DNA of 5,983 nt from an uncultured Clostridia bacterium (GCA_946187475.1 CAMHRJ010000146.1:1-5983); one strand, 5' to 3'. Counted from the first letter of the stretch, positions 1 to 5,092 are shown. The notes: generated from the sequence alone by a model not told the origin. Made by a program: numbers and translations.

Positions 1-345
1 AAAAAGAGCGAGCCCGGCGCCAAGACCGCCGTCACCGAGTACCGCACCATCAAGGCCAAGGGCTCTCTGAGTCTGGTGGAATGCCGGCTGCTCACCGGAC
101 GCACCCACCAGATCCGCGCCCAGATGGCCGACGCCGGCTGGCCGCTGCTGGGCGACGGGAAATACGGCAAGGAGCGGGTGAACCACGCCTACGGTGAGAA
201 GGGGCAGAATCTCTACTCCTACAAGCTGGAGTTCGCCTTCCCCACCGACGCCGGAATGCTGGAATATCTGCGCGGGAAGACCTTCACGGTGGAGAGCGTG
301 CCATTCGTGGAGAAATACTTCCCGGGCGTGACGCTGGGAGACTGA
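1..345 (+). CDS. RluA-family 23S rRNA/tRNA pseudouridine synthase, C-terminal part (5' truncated)
   Basis: The reading frame is open from the first base of the window and ends at TGA 343-345, giving 114 C-terminal residues. RluA-family enzymes isomerise specific uridines to pseudouridine in 23S rRNA or tRNA in the cytoplasm. The family signature is visible at residues 33-52: GRTHQIR, then GWPLLGD and GKYG. These match the conserved stretch that follows the catalytic domain core in RluA/RluC/RluD proteins. The catalytic HRLD-type Asp motif and any S4 domain lie upstream, outside the window, so the exact subfamily and target uridine cannot be told. The nudix gene follows after 3 bases, so the two are probably co-transcribed. 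Family assignment is secure; subfamily is not. Confidence 0.93.
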   Translation, partial: KKSEPGAKTAVTEYRTIKAKGSLSLVECRLLTGRTHQIRAQMADAGWPLLGDGKYGKERVNHAYGEKGQNLYSYKLEFAFPTDAGMLEYLRGKTFTVESVPFVEKYFPGVTLGD

Positions 346-348
346 GCC

Positions 349-870
349 ATGGACATGAATTACTGCATGCAGTGCGGCACGAAGCTGCGCATGAAATATC
401 ATCTGGCGCCGGATGGCGAGGACGCGGGGATGGTGCCCTGGTGCGACACCTGCGAAAGCTTCCGCTGGCCGGTGTTCAATACCGCCGTCAGCATGATCGT
501 GCTGAATGAGGCCCGAGACAAGATCCTGCTGATCAAGCCGCCCAAGGGCGAGGGCTATGTCTTCGTGGCCGGGTACGTGATGCAGGGCGAGGAGGCCGAA
601 GAGACTGTCCGCCGGGAGGTGGCGGAGGAGGTCGGGCTCCAGGTGACGGCGGCGCAGTTTCGCCACAGCCGTTATTACCCGCGAACCAACACCCTGATGC
701 TGAACTTCACCGCCGTGGTGCCGGAGGCCGCGCCCCACCCCAACCACGAGATGAAAGAGGCCCGATGGTTCACGCCGGAAGAAGCGAAGGAAGCCATCCG
801 CCGCGGCAGCCTCGCGGAGGCGTTTTTGCTGGGGTATCTCACTGATGGAAAATACGATTTTCCAGAATAA
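349..870 (+). CDS. Zinc-ribbon Nudix hydrolase, NudC-like
   Basis: This is a 173-residue cytoplasmic Nudix hydrolase. Residues 75-97 fit the Nudix box exactly (GX5EX7REUXEEXGU: G75, E81, R89-E90, E93-E94, G96, L97), the metal-binding and catalytic site that cleaves nucleoside diphosphates linked to another moiety. Before it sits a small zinc ribbon, CxxC at 6-9 and CxxC at 32-35, as in NADH pyrophosphatase NudC. After the box, HSRYYPRTNTLMLNF (106-120) lies where NudC has SQPWPFPxS, but matches it only loosely, so an NAD(H) or NAD-capped RNA substrate is possible but unproven. At 173 residues it is shorter than E. coli NudC (about 257) and lacks that protein's N-terminal domain. The start is ATG 349, with GGGAG at 336-340 eight bases upstream; ATG 355 is too far from it. 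It lies 3 bases after the pseudouridine synthase gene. Confidence 0.88.
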   Translation: MDMNYCMQCGTKLRMKYHLAPDGEDAGMVPWCDTCESFRWPVFNTAVSMIVLNEARDKILLIKPPKGEGYVFVAGYVMQGEEAEETVRREVAEEVGLQVTAAQFRHSRYYPRTNTLMLNFTAVVPEAAPHPNHEMKEARWFTPEEAKEAIRRGSLAEAFLLGYLTDGKYDFPE

Positions 871-875
871 AGAGC

Positions 876-903
876 AAGCGAGCTGAGAATCCTCAGCTCG
901 CTT
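876..903. terminator. Bidirectional intrinsic terminator between convergent genes
   Basis: A perfect 12-bp stem (AAGCGAGCTGAG, 876-887, with its complement at 892-903) closes a 4-base AATC loop. On the plus strand it follows the Nudix stop by 5 bases and leads into TTGTT. On the minus strand it follows the alaX stop and leads into a broken T-rich stretch, TTGCTCTTTATT. The U-tracts are short and interrupted, so efficiency is uncertain, but placement between two converging stop codons 35 bases apart supports a shared terminator. Confidence 0.85.
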
Positions 904-905
904 TG

Positions 906-2054
906 TTATGCGTGAAAATACGTCTCGATTTCGGCTTTTGTGGCTTCGCAGGAGCCCTGGATCATGGTGGGCTTGCCGCCGCCTTTGCCCCGGAGGGCGG
1001 CGTTGATGGCCTTCGCCTCGGCGCGGAGGTCCACGGTCTTGCTGCCGATGATGTAACGGTAGCCGTCGGCGTCATTGCCGGAGAAGGCCGCGCAGACGCC
1101 GCCGGCCAGCTCCATGCCCGCGTTCACCAGCTCGCGCATGGCGACGGGGTCTTCAAACTCATCCACGATGCAGATATTCCCGGGGGTTGCGCGGAGGCTC
1201 CGCAGGCGCATGTCGCAGAGCTTTCGATCCCGCTCCGCCAGAGTGCGCTCCAGGGCCTCCTTCTCCTGCAGGAGCTTTTCCACCGCGGGGACGATCTCGT
1301 CCCGGGGCGCGCTGAGGAGGTTCGAGATGGCCTTCACCTGCTCGGCGCGCTTGTCGTAATCCCCCTGGGCGTCGGTGCCGGCAAGAATCGTGATGCGCAT
1401 GCCGCCCCGATGACGCATGGCGTCGATGATCTTGGCGGCGCCGATCTCCCCGGTACGCTGCACATGGGGCGCACAGCAGGCGCAGACGTCGTAGCCCTCG
1501 ATGGTGACGATACGGACGTTCTCCGTCAGCTCCAGCTTGCTGCGGTAGGTCATATTGGGCAGCAATGCCGGGTCAGGGTATTCTGTTTGAACGGGCACGT
1601 CGGCCCAGATGGCCTCGTTCACCAGCCGTTCCAGCTCCAGCAGCTGCGCCCAGGTGAGCTCGCCGCTGAGGTCGAAGATCACCGCGTCTTCCCCCAGGTG
1701 GAAGCCCACGTTCTCATAGCCGTAGCGCTTATGGGCAAAGCCGCAGAAGAGATGCTCGGCGGTATGGCTCTGCATCCGGCGAAAGCGCACCGGCCAGTCC
1801 AGCTCGCCGTGGACGGTCTCCCCCACCGGGAGCGGCGCGGAGAGATAGTGGGCGATGCCCTCCGGTTCCTCCTGCACGTCCAGGACGGCTGCGCCGCCCA
1901 GGGTACCGGGGTCCGCCGGCTGGCCGCCGCCCTCCGGGAAGAAGGCCGTTTGGTCCAGGATCACGCGCCAGCGCTCCCCTGCCGGTTCGCAGTTTAGAAC
2001 GATCGCGTCAAAGGCTTTCAGGTGGCTGTCCAGATCGTATAGTTTCAGGGTCAT
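906..2054 (-). CDS. Alanyl-tRNA editing protein, long form with DHHA1 domain (AlaX-L)
   Basis: This is a free-standing trans-editing factor of 382 residues, related to the editing and C-terminal parts of AlaRS. It has no class II catalytic core. Such proteins deacylate Ser-tRNA(Ala) or Gly-tRNA(Ala) made in error by AlaRS. In order it shows a beta-barrel region with PEGGGQP (40-46), the zinc-site motif HTAEH (97-101), the second zinc pair C193-x3-H197 in CACCAPH, an acidic/basic helical stretch likely to form a coiled coil (about 235-285), and a DHHA1 domain ending in GKGGGKP (356-362), the glycine-rich loop typical of AlaRS C-terminal domains. All four zinc ligands are present, so editing activity is expected. 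The start is ATG 2054, with GGAG seven bases upstream and a good promoter behind it. It converges on the Nudix gene and diverges from the ECF gene. Confidence 0.93.
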   Translation of the reverse strand: MTLKLYDLDSHLKAFDAIVLNCEPAGERWRVILDQTAFFPEGGGQPADPGTLGGAAVLDVQEEPEGIAHYLSAPLPVGETVHGELDWPVRFRRMQSHTAEHLFCGFAHKRYGYENVGFHLGEDAVIFDLSGELTWAQLLELERLVNEAIWADVPVQTEYPDPALLPNMTYRSKLELTENVRIVTIEGYDVCACCAPHVQRTGEIGAAKIIDAMRHRGGMRITILAGTDAQGDYDKRAEQVKAISNLLSAPRDEIVPAVEKLLQEKEALERTLAERDRKLCDMRLRSLRATPGNICIVDEFEDPVAMRELVNAGMELAGGVCAAFSGNDADGYRYIIGSKTVDLRAEAKAINAALRGKGGGKPTMIQGSCEATKAEIETYFHA

Positions 2055-2092
2055 GTCGATTCTCCGTTTCTGGTTGCAAATTGCTGAAAATC

Positions 2093-2121
2093 ATTATAGA
2101 ATAATTGCCCAATTCCGGCAA
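2093..2121 (-). promoter_or_regulatory. Sigma-A-type promoter of the alaX gene
   Basis: Read on the minus strand, TTGCCG (2121-2116) and a consensus TATAAT (2098-2093) are separated by exactly 17 bases. Transcription would start near 2086, giving a leader of about 30 bases before the alaX ATG. The -10 is perfect; the -35 matches 4 of 6 positions. Confidence 0.7.
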
Positions 2122-2129
2122 GATGGAAA

Positions 2130-2158
2130 TTGACTTTTTATTTACCCAGCGTTATAGT
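2130..2158 (+). promoter_or_regulatory. Sigma-A-type promoter of the ECF S-component gene
   Basis: TTGACT (2130-2135) and TATAGT (2153-2158) are separated by 17 bases, each one mismatch from consensus. Transcription would start near 2165, leaving a leader of only about 25 bases before ATG 2190. That is too short for a riboswitch, so control is expected at the DNA level (see the dyad that overlaps the -10). Confidence 0.8.
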
Positions 2159-2165
2159 GGGTAAA
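2141..2165. promoter_or_regulatory. Candidate operator: dyad over the ECF promoter -10
   Basis: Perfect 8-bp inverted repeats, TTTACCCA (2141-2148) and TGGGTAAA (2158-2165), flank a 9-base spacer containing most of the -10 hexamer. The dyad spans from the promoter spacer to the predicted start site, the classic position for a repressor site. I cannot match it to a known regulon. The BirA pattern (GTTAAC-type arms, longer spacer) does not fit. Confidence 0.6.
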
Positions 2166-2173
2166 ACCTTCGG

Positions 2174-2180
2174 AAAGGAG
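2174..2180 (+). promoter_or_regulatory. Ribosome binding site fixing the ECF gene start
   Basis: AAAGGAG lies nine bases before ATG 2190. It selects this ATG over an in-frame TTG at 2130, which is itself part of the -35 hexamer and lies upstream of the predicted transcription start. Confidence 0.85.
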
Positions 2181-2189
2181 TTGCTGCAC

Positions 2190-2693
2190 ATGCACAGCAA
2201 AACCGCAAAACTGGTCTATATCGCCCTTCTGGCCGCGCTCTGCTGTGTGGCGACCATGGTGATTCCCATCCCCACGCCCACGGGCGGGTACTTGAACGCC
2301 GGCGACATCGTGGTGGTGCTCTCCGCCCTGCTGGCAGGGCCATACTGGGGCGCTGCTGCATCCGGGCTGGGCTCGGCGCTGGCCGATCTCTTCGCGGGAT
2401 ACGCGATCTACGCCCCGGGGACGCTGCTGGCCAAGGGGCTGGCGGCGCTGGTGGCGGGACTGCTGTTCCGGCGCTGGAAGAAGGCCATTCCCGCAGCTGT
2501 CTGCGGCGAGGTGCTGATGGCGCTGGTGTATTTCCTCTACGAGAGCACGGCCCTGGGCTTCGGTCTGGCGGCCGGGGCGGAGATTCCGGGGAATCTCCTG
2601 CAGGGCGCCGTGGGCGCGGCAGGCGGTGTCGCGCTGTATCACGCGCTGTGGAAAGTGCCGGAGATTCGGGAGTTTTCGGAAACCATAAAATAG
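2190..2693 (+). CDS. ECF transporter S component (substrate-binding membrane subunit)
   Basis: This 167-residue, strongly hydrophobic protein has about five or six predicted membrane segments (roughly 8-27, 38-50, 52-70, 74-93, 98-117, 121-150). It resembles the ECF S-component family of Pfam PF07155 (riboflavin-type). Visible hallmarks are the opening AALCCVATMVIPIP, GGYLNAGD (32-39), LLAGPYWGAAASGLGSALADL (47-67, split here by eye), GYAIYAP (70-76) and TLLAKGL (78-84). A12-x3-A16 in the first helix fits the AxxxA motif that S components use to contact EcfT. S components capture a vitamin or metal and need a shared EcfA-EcfA'-EcfT module, which is not encoded here, so this is a group II (unlinked) subunit. 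The substrate cannot be read from sequence; riboflavin, pyridoxine-type or other vitamins are possible. It has its own promoter and a terminator 1 base downstream. Confidence 0.85.
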   Translation: MHSKTAKLVYIALLAALCCVATMVIPIPTPTGGYLNAGDIVVVLSALLAGPYWGAAASGLGSALADLFAGYAIYAPGTLLAKGLAALVAGLLFRRWKKAIPAAVCGEVLMALVYFLYESTALGFGLAAGAEIPGNLLQGAVGAAGGVALYHALWKVPEIREFSETIK

Positions 2694-2719
2694 AAAAGGA
2701 GCGCTCAGGCGCTCCTTTT
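2694..2719. terminator. Bidirectional intrinsic terminator, ECF gene / prmA
   Basis: An 11-bp perfect stem (AAAAGGAGCGC, 2694-2704, with its complement at 2709-2719) closes a TCAG loop. On the plus strand it ends in TTTTT followed by GTTGTTTTTA; on the minus strand it ends in TTTTCTATTTT. Both directions have a proper U-tract. It starts directly after the ECF stop codon and lies just beyond the prmA stop at 2728. Confidence 0.93.
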
Positions 2720-2727
2720 TGTTGTTT

Positions 2728-3657
2728 TTATTTTGTTTTCCGGGCAGTGAAGCAGTGCCACTCTTCCTCACAGAAATGTTCCAGAATCTCAAAGCCGTTT
2801 TGCTTCAGGGCAGCGGCCACCTCGTCCTGGCGGCCTTCGATGATGCCGGAACAGAGGAACACGCTCTCGGGGGCGAGGAAGTCCCCCGCGATGGCCGAAA
2901 GCGGAATGATGACATCCGCCACGATATTGGCACAGACGATCTCATAACCTTTGCCAAGGGATGCGCGCATGCCCGCGTCGGAAAGCACGTCCCCGGCATA
3001 GACATTGAACCGATCCGGGCCGATGCCGTTCAGTGCGGCGTTGGACTCCGCAACCTCCGGAGCCTTGGGGTCAATGTCACAGCCCACGGCGCAGTCACAG
3101 CCCAGCAGCAAACCGCCGATGGCCAGGATGCCGCTGCCGCAGCCCAGGTCCAGGATGCGCTTGCCCGGGGCGGAAAACTGCTCCAGCGCAGCGAGACACA
3201 TCCGGGTGGTGGCGTGGCTGCCGGTGCCGAAGATCAGACCCGGGTCCAGCCGCAGAGGGACGCGGCCGTCTTCAGGAGCGTCCAGCCACTCGGGGACCAC
3301 TACCAGCCGCTGGCCCACCTCGATGGGCACGTAGTACTGGCGCCAGTTGTTCTCCCAATCCTCGTCCCGGACGATGGAGGTCGTGACCTCCCGATCCAGT
3401 CCCGCGCAGATGGCAGCAAGCTGGGCACGGCCGTCTTCATCGTCTGCCAGATAGAATTTCACCCGGGAGACGCCGCGATACTGCTGCTCCAGTTCCTCGT
3501 CCACATAGTCCCAGTACTGGTGGTTCTGCTCCAGGAAGTTTTGAAAATCCTGCTCGTCCTCCACCACCATGCCGCCTGCACCCAAGGCCGCCAGCCGGTC
3601 GCAGAGCTCGTCCAGCTCCCCGCTCTTGGCAGGTACGGAAACCTCAATCCACTGCAT
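2728..3657 (-). CDS. prmA: Ribosomal protein L11 methyltransferase
   Basis: PrmA uses S-adenosylmethionine to trimethylate amino groups of ribosomal protein L11 in the cytoplasm. The 309-residue protein is the usual length for the family. It opens with MQWIEVSV, typical of the N-terminal L11-recognition domain (about 1-110). The linker and entry motif DPGLIFGTGSHATTRMCL follow at 138-155. The SAM-binding motif I is LDLGCGSG (169-176), with the acidic loop CDIDPKAP (193-200) and the motif IV equivalent ANIVADVIIPL (243-253), where PrmA carries N-[IL]-x-A. I chose ATG 3657, eight bases after AAAGGG. A GTG at 3699 would add 14 residues with no family resemblance, no clear ribosome site, and would start upstream of the likely transcript start. 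The upstream DUF4830-like gene is 67 bases away on the same strand, so co-transcription is possible. Confidence 0.95.
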   Translation of the reverse strand: MQWIEVSVPAKSGELDELCDRLAALGAGGMVVEDEQDFQNFLEQNHQYWDYVDEELEQQYRGVSRVKFYLADDEDGRAQLAAICAGLDREVTTSIVRDEDWENNWRQYYVPIEVGQRLVVVPEWLDAPEDGRVPLRLDPGLIFGTGSHATTRMCLAALEQFSAPGKRILDLGCGSGILAIGGLLLGCDCAVGCDIDPKAPEVAESNAALNGIGPDRFNVYAGDVLSDAGMRASLGKGYEIVCANIVADVIIPLSAIAGDFLAPESVFLCSGIIEGRQDEVAAALKQNGFEILEHFCEEEWHCFTARKTK

Positions 3658-3689
3658 GATCTGCACCCTTTCCCTTTGGATATGAAGGA

Positions 3690-3718
3690 AGTGTATCACA
3701 TCGGGAATGGGAATGCAA
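3690..3718 (-). promoter_or_regulatory. Possible prmA promoter
   Basis: Read on the minus strand, TTGCAT (3718-3713) and TACACT (3695-3690) are 17 bases apart; a start near 3683 would give a leader of about 25 bases. The hexamers match only 3 and 4 of 6 consensus positions, so prmA may instead be transcribed from the promoter of the DUF4830-like gene. Confidence 0.35.
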
Positions 3719-3724
3719 GCGGCG

Positions 3725-4171
3725 TCAGCCCTTGCGGATGCCGTGCATGAAGCCGTCCAGAGCCGTGGAATGGACGTCCCCGGCGATAACGCGGTTTTTA
3801 TAAATGTAAAGCGTGGCGCAGACGGTGTCTGCGGAGGCGTAGTTTGTCAGCCGGTAGGTATAGACCGTGCAGCACAGGCCGCCGTAGGGCGAGAGATCGA
3901 ACCCCTGCTGGAGCTGGAGGGCGTTATAATCCGCGAAGACCCCCTCCATGGTTCGGGGCAGCACCACATCCTGTGATGCTTCCGTGGCGGAGTCCGCCTC
4001 CCAGCCGTTGGCGGCCAGATAGTCCACGCGGCCTGCCGTGGTACCCACGTTGTAGTGCATGGACAGGACGCCGCCGCTGGAGTGGGCAATCACCAGGGCG
4101 GAAAGGACGACGGCGGACAGGACCAGAAACAGTGCCGCCCGCTTCTTTGTGCGGGGTTTGGTTGGATGCAT
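3725..4171 (-). CDS. DUF4830-like single-pass membrane protein, function unknown
   Basis: The 148-residue product begins with a positively charged segment (KPRTKKR, 5-11) and one hydrophobic helix (about 12-29), consistent with an N-terminal membrane anchor or uncleaved signal and a small extracytoplasmic domain; there is no lipobox. The C-terminal domain resembles DUF4830: YNALQLQQGFDLSPY (82-96), CCTVYTY (100-106), LYIYKNRVIAGDV (121-133) and a closing LDGFMHG (138-144). No catalytic motif is evident and the family has no known function that I can name. Start ATG 4171 is fixed by a near-perfect GGAGGTGA at 4183-4176. It shares a divergent control region with the rsuA-type gene and precedes prmA on the same strand. 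The family match is from memory of its motifs and needs a profile search. Confidence 0.78.
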   Translation of the reverse strand: MHPTKPRTKKRAALFLVLSAVVLSALVIAHSSGGVLSMHYNVGTTAGRVDYLAANGWEADSATEASQDVVLPRTMEGVFADYNALQLQQGFDLSPYGGLCCTVYTYRLTNYASADTVCATLYIYKNRVIAGDVHSTALDGFMHGIRKG

Positions 4172-4175
4172 GGGG

Positions 4176-4183
4176 TCACCTCC
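4176..4183 (-). promoter_or_regulatory. Strong Shine-Dalgarno fixing the DUF4830-like gene start
   Basis: GGAGGTGA on the minus strand (plus-strand TCACCTCC) is followed by CCCC and ATG 4171. It lies inside the 7-codon extension that an upstream in-frame ATG at 4192 would give, so that longer start is unlikely. Confidence 0.9.
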
Positions 4184-4211
4184 CTGCTGCAAGCCTATTT
4201 CTTTTTAGGTT

Positions 4212-4228
4212 CAATTATGTTATAATTG
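4212..4228. promoter_or_regulatory. Dyad shared by two divergent promoters
   Basis: CAATTAT (4212-4218) and ATAATTG (4222-4228) form a perfect inverted repeat around GTT. The element contains the -10 hexamer of the plus-strand promoter and most of that of the proposed minus-strand promoter. It may be a protein site, or simply the outcome of back-to-back TATAAT-like boxes. Confidence 0.4.
4218..4226 (+). promoter_or_regulatory. Extended -10 promoter of the rsuA-type gene
   Basis: TGTTATAAT is a perfect extended -10 (TG-n-TATAAT). No good -35 is found 16-18 bases upstream, which is common for extended -10 promoters. Transcription would begin near 4233, about 35 bases before ATG 4268. Confidence 0.7.
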
Positions 4229-4247
4229 TTAGACTGTTTTTGGTGAA
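4219..4247 (-). promoter_or_regulatory. Likely promoter of the DUF4830-like gene (and perhaps prmA)
   Basis: Read on the minus strand, TTCACC (4247-4242) and TATAAC (4224-4219) are 17 bases apart, matching consensus at 4 and 5 of 6 positions. The -10 overlaps the opposing extended -10, so the two promoters should compete for polymerase. Confidence 0.5.
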
Positions 4248-4267
4248 TTCTGTCCGGGAGGGATTGG

Positions 4268-4972
4268 ATGGTTCGACTGGATAAGGTGCTTTCCGACGCG
4301 GGGCTCTGCTCCCGCAGCGATGCGCGGAAATGGATTCGCGCAGGCCGTGTAACGGTCAGCGGCAAGGTGGTGACCAAGCCTGAGACCAAGGTGGACCCTG
4401 AGACGGAGTCCGTCGCCGCGGACGGCGAGGCTGTGCTCTGGGCAAAGGAGCGGTATTACATGCTCCACAAGCCTGCCGGCGTCATCACCGCCACGGAGGA
4501 TCCGACCCAGAAAACCGTTCTGGACCTGCTGCCGCCGGCGCTGCGTAAGGGGCTCTCCCCCGCCGGACGTCTGGACAAGGACACCACCGGGCTGCTGCTG
4601 CTCTCCACAGACGGCGACTGGATCCACCGGATCATTACCCCGGAAAAGCATGTGCCGAAGGTCTATCTGGCGGAGACCGAAGGCACGCCCACGGAGGAGC
4701 ACGTCCGCCTGCTGGCCGACGGAATCCAGCTGGCCGACGGAACAAAATGCCTCCCGGCCCGTCTGGAAATTCTGAGCGAAGGGCATTGCCGCGTGACGGT
4801 GCATGAGGGAAAATACCATCTGGTTCGCCGGATGCTGGCCGCCTGCGGTACCCCCGTCCGCACCTCCATCGGCGGTCTGGAGCTGGACAAAAACCTCGCG
4901 CCCGGCGATTACAGACCTCTCACATGTGACGAAATTGACGCAATTTTTCTCAACAAGCAGTCCGTTATGTGA
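4268..4972 (+). CDS. RsuA/RluB/RluE-family 16S or 23S rRNA pseudouridine synthase
   Basis: This 234-residue cytoplasmic enzyme isomerises one uridine of rRNA to pseudouridine. An N-terminal S4 RNA-binding domain occupies about 2-48 (RLDKVLSDAGLCSRSDARKW, then GRVTVSGKVV). The catalytic domain starts at YYMLHKPAGVITA (63-75). The RsuA-family active-site motif GRLDKDTTGLLLL lies at 100-112, with catalytic Asp D103. The later conserved EGKYHLVRRMLAA (180-192) follows the family pattern E-G-K/R-x-H-Q/L-V-R-R-M, and IGGLELDKNLAPGDYRPLT (201-219) is the usual C-terminal strand and loop. Length is normal. RsuA (16S U516) and RluB (23S U2605) types cannot be separated by eye. Start ATG 4268 has GGGAGGG at 4256-4262. 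No clear terminator follows, so some readthrough into the regulator gene is possible. Confidence 0.94.
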   Translation: MVRLDKVLSDAGLCSRSDARKWIRAGRVTVSGKVVTKPETKVDPETESVAADGEAVLWAKERYYMLHKPAGVITATEDPTQKTVLDLLPPALRKGLSPAGRLDKDTTGLLLLSTDGDWIHRIITPEKHVPKVYLAETEGTPTEEHVRLLADGIQLADGTKCLPARLEILSEGHCRVTVHEGKYHLVRRMLAACGTPVRTSIGGLELDKNLAPGDYRPLTCDEIDAIFLNKQSVM

Positions 4973-4990
4973 CCAAAATTCGCAATTATT
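4925..4990 (+). repeat. Imperfect direct repeat, TGTGAC...AAATT..CGCAATT
   Basis: Two related segments start 43 bases apart. The first, 4925-4947, is in the last codons of the rsuA-type gene; the second, 4968-4990, straddles its stop codon. Both read TGTGAC, then an A-rich AAATT, then CGCAATT; the first has two extra bases (GA) between the last two blocks. The first copy contains AAATTG-ACG-CAATTT (4932-4946), a perfect dyad; the second retains AATT-CGC-AATT (4977-4987). Confidence 0.45.
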
Positions 4991-4999
4991 TGTTACAAT
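4991..4999 (+). promoter_or_regulatory. Possible upstream extended -10 promoter for the regulator gene
   Basis: TGTTACAAT fits TG-n-TATAAT with one mismatch. No good -35 precedes it. It lies directly after the second copy of the TGTGAC repeat. Confidence 0.35.
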
Positions 5000-5045
5000 A
5001 AAGACGCTATTCGAAAAAAATTCACAAAAAACGACCACTTTTCTA

Positions 5046-5074
5046 TTGAAAAATGCACAGAAATTCGGTATGAT
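5046..5074 (+). promoter_or_regulatory. Sigma-A-type promoter of the PucR/CdaR-like regulator gene
   Basis: TTGAAA (5046-5051) and TATGAT (5069-5074) are exactly 17 bases apart, at 4-5 and 5 of 6 consensus matches. The start would be near 5081, giving a leader of about 70 bases. It sits in an AT-rich gap that contrasts with the GC-rich genes on both sides. Confidence 0.72.
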
Positions 5075-5092
5075 AAAGCGTAGCGATTATCA
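5071..5092. promoter_or_regulatory. Candidate operator: dyad centred on the regulator start site
   Basis: TGATAA (5071-5076) and TTATCA (5087-5092) are perfect inverted repeats around a 10-base spacer that itself holds AGCG twice. The left arm overlaps the -10 hexamer and the centre falls on the predicted transcription start, a position suited to repression, possibly by the gene's own product. Confidence 0.45.

Noticed and set aside
903..1997. Long plus-strand open frame opposite alaX (364 codons)
   Set aside because: It is the antisense shadow of a GC-rich gene. Its translation is low-complexity in Ala, Gly, His and Val with no family motif, whereas the minus strand encodes a complete AlaX with all zinc ligands.
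2130..2189. TTG 2130 as start of the ECF protein
   Set aside because: This TTG is part of the -35 hexamer and precedes the predicted transcript start; AAAGGAG at 2174-2180 serves ATG 2190.
2159..2189. Riboswitch before the ECF transporter gene
   Set aside because: The predicted leader is about 25 bases, far too short for any known vitamin aptamer.
2142..2792. Minus-strand open frame opposite the ECF gene
   Set aside because: It crosses the terminator and the end of prmA, is rich in Arg/Gln/His as expected of an antisense frame, and has no family resemblance.
3658..3699. GTG 3699 as start of PrmA
   Set aside because: No clear ribosome site precedes it, and the extra 14 residues do not resemble PrmA, whose usual opening matches MQWIEVSV from ATG 3657.
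3715..3735. Hairpin between the DUF4830-like gene and prmA as a terminator
   Set aside because: The 8-bp stem has a bulged base, overlaps the stop codon and is not followed by a U-tract in the direction of transcription.
2719..3750. Long plus-strand open frame opposite prmA
   Set aside because: Antisense shadow. It begins within the terminator region and has no ribosome site; the minus strand encodes a clear PrmA.
4973..5045. Terminator after the rsuA-type gene
   Set aside because: The stretch is AT-rich with A and T runs, but I find no GC-rich stem leading into a T-run.
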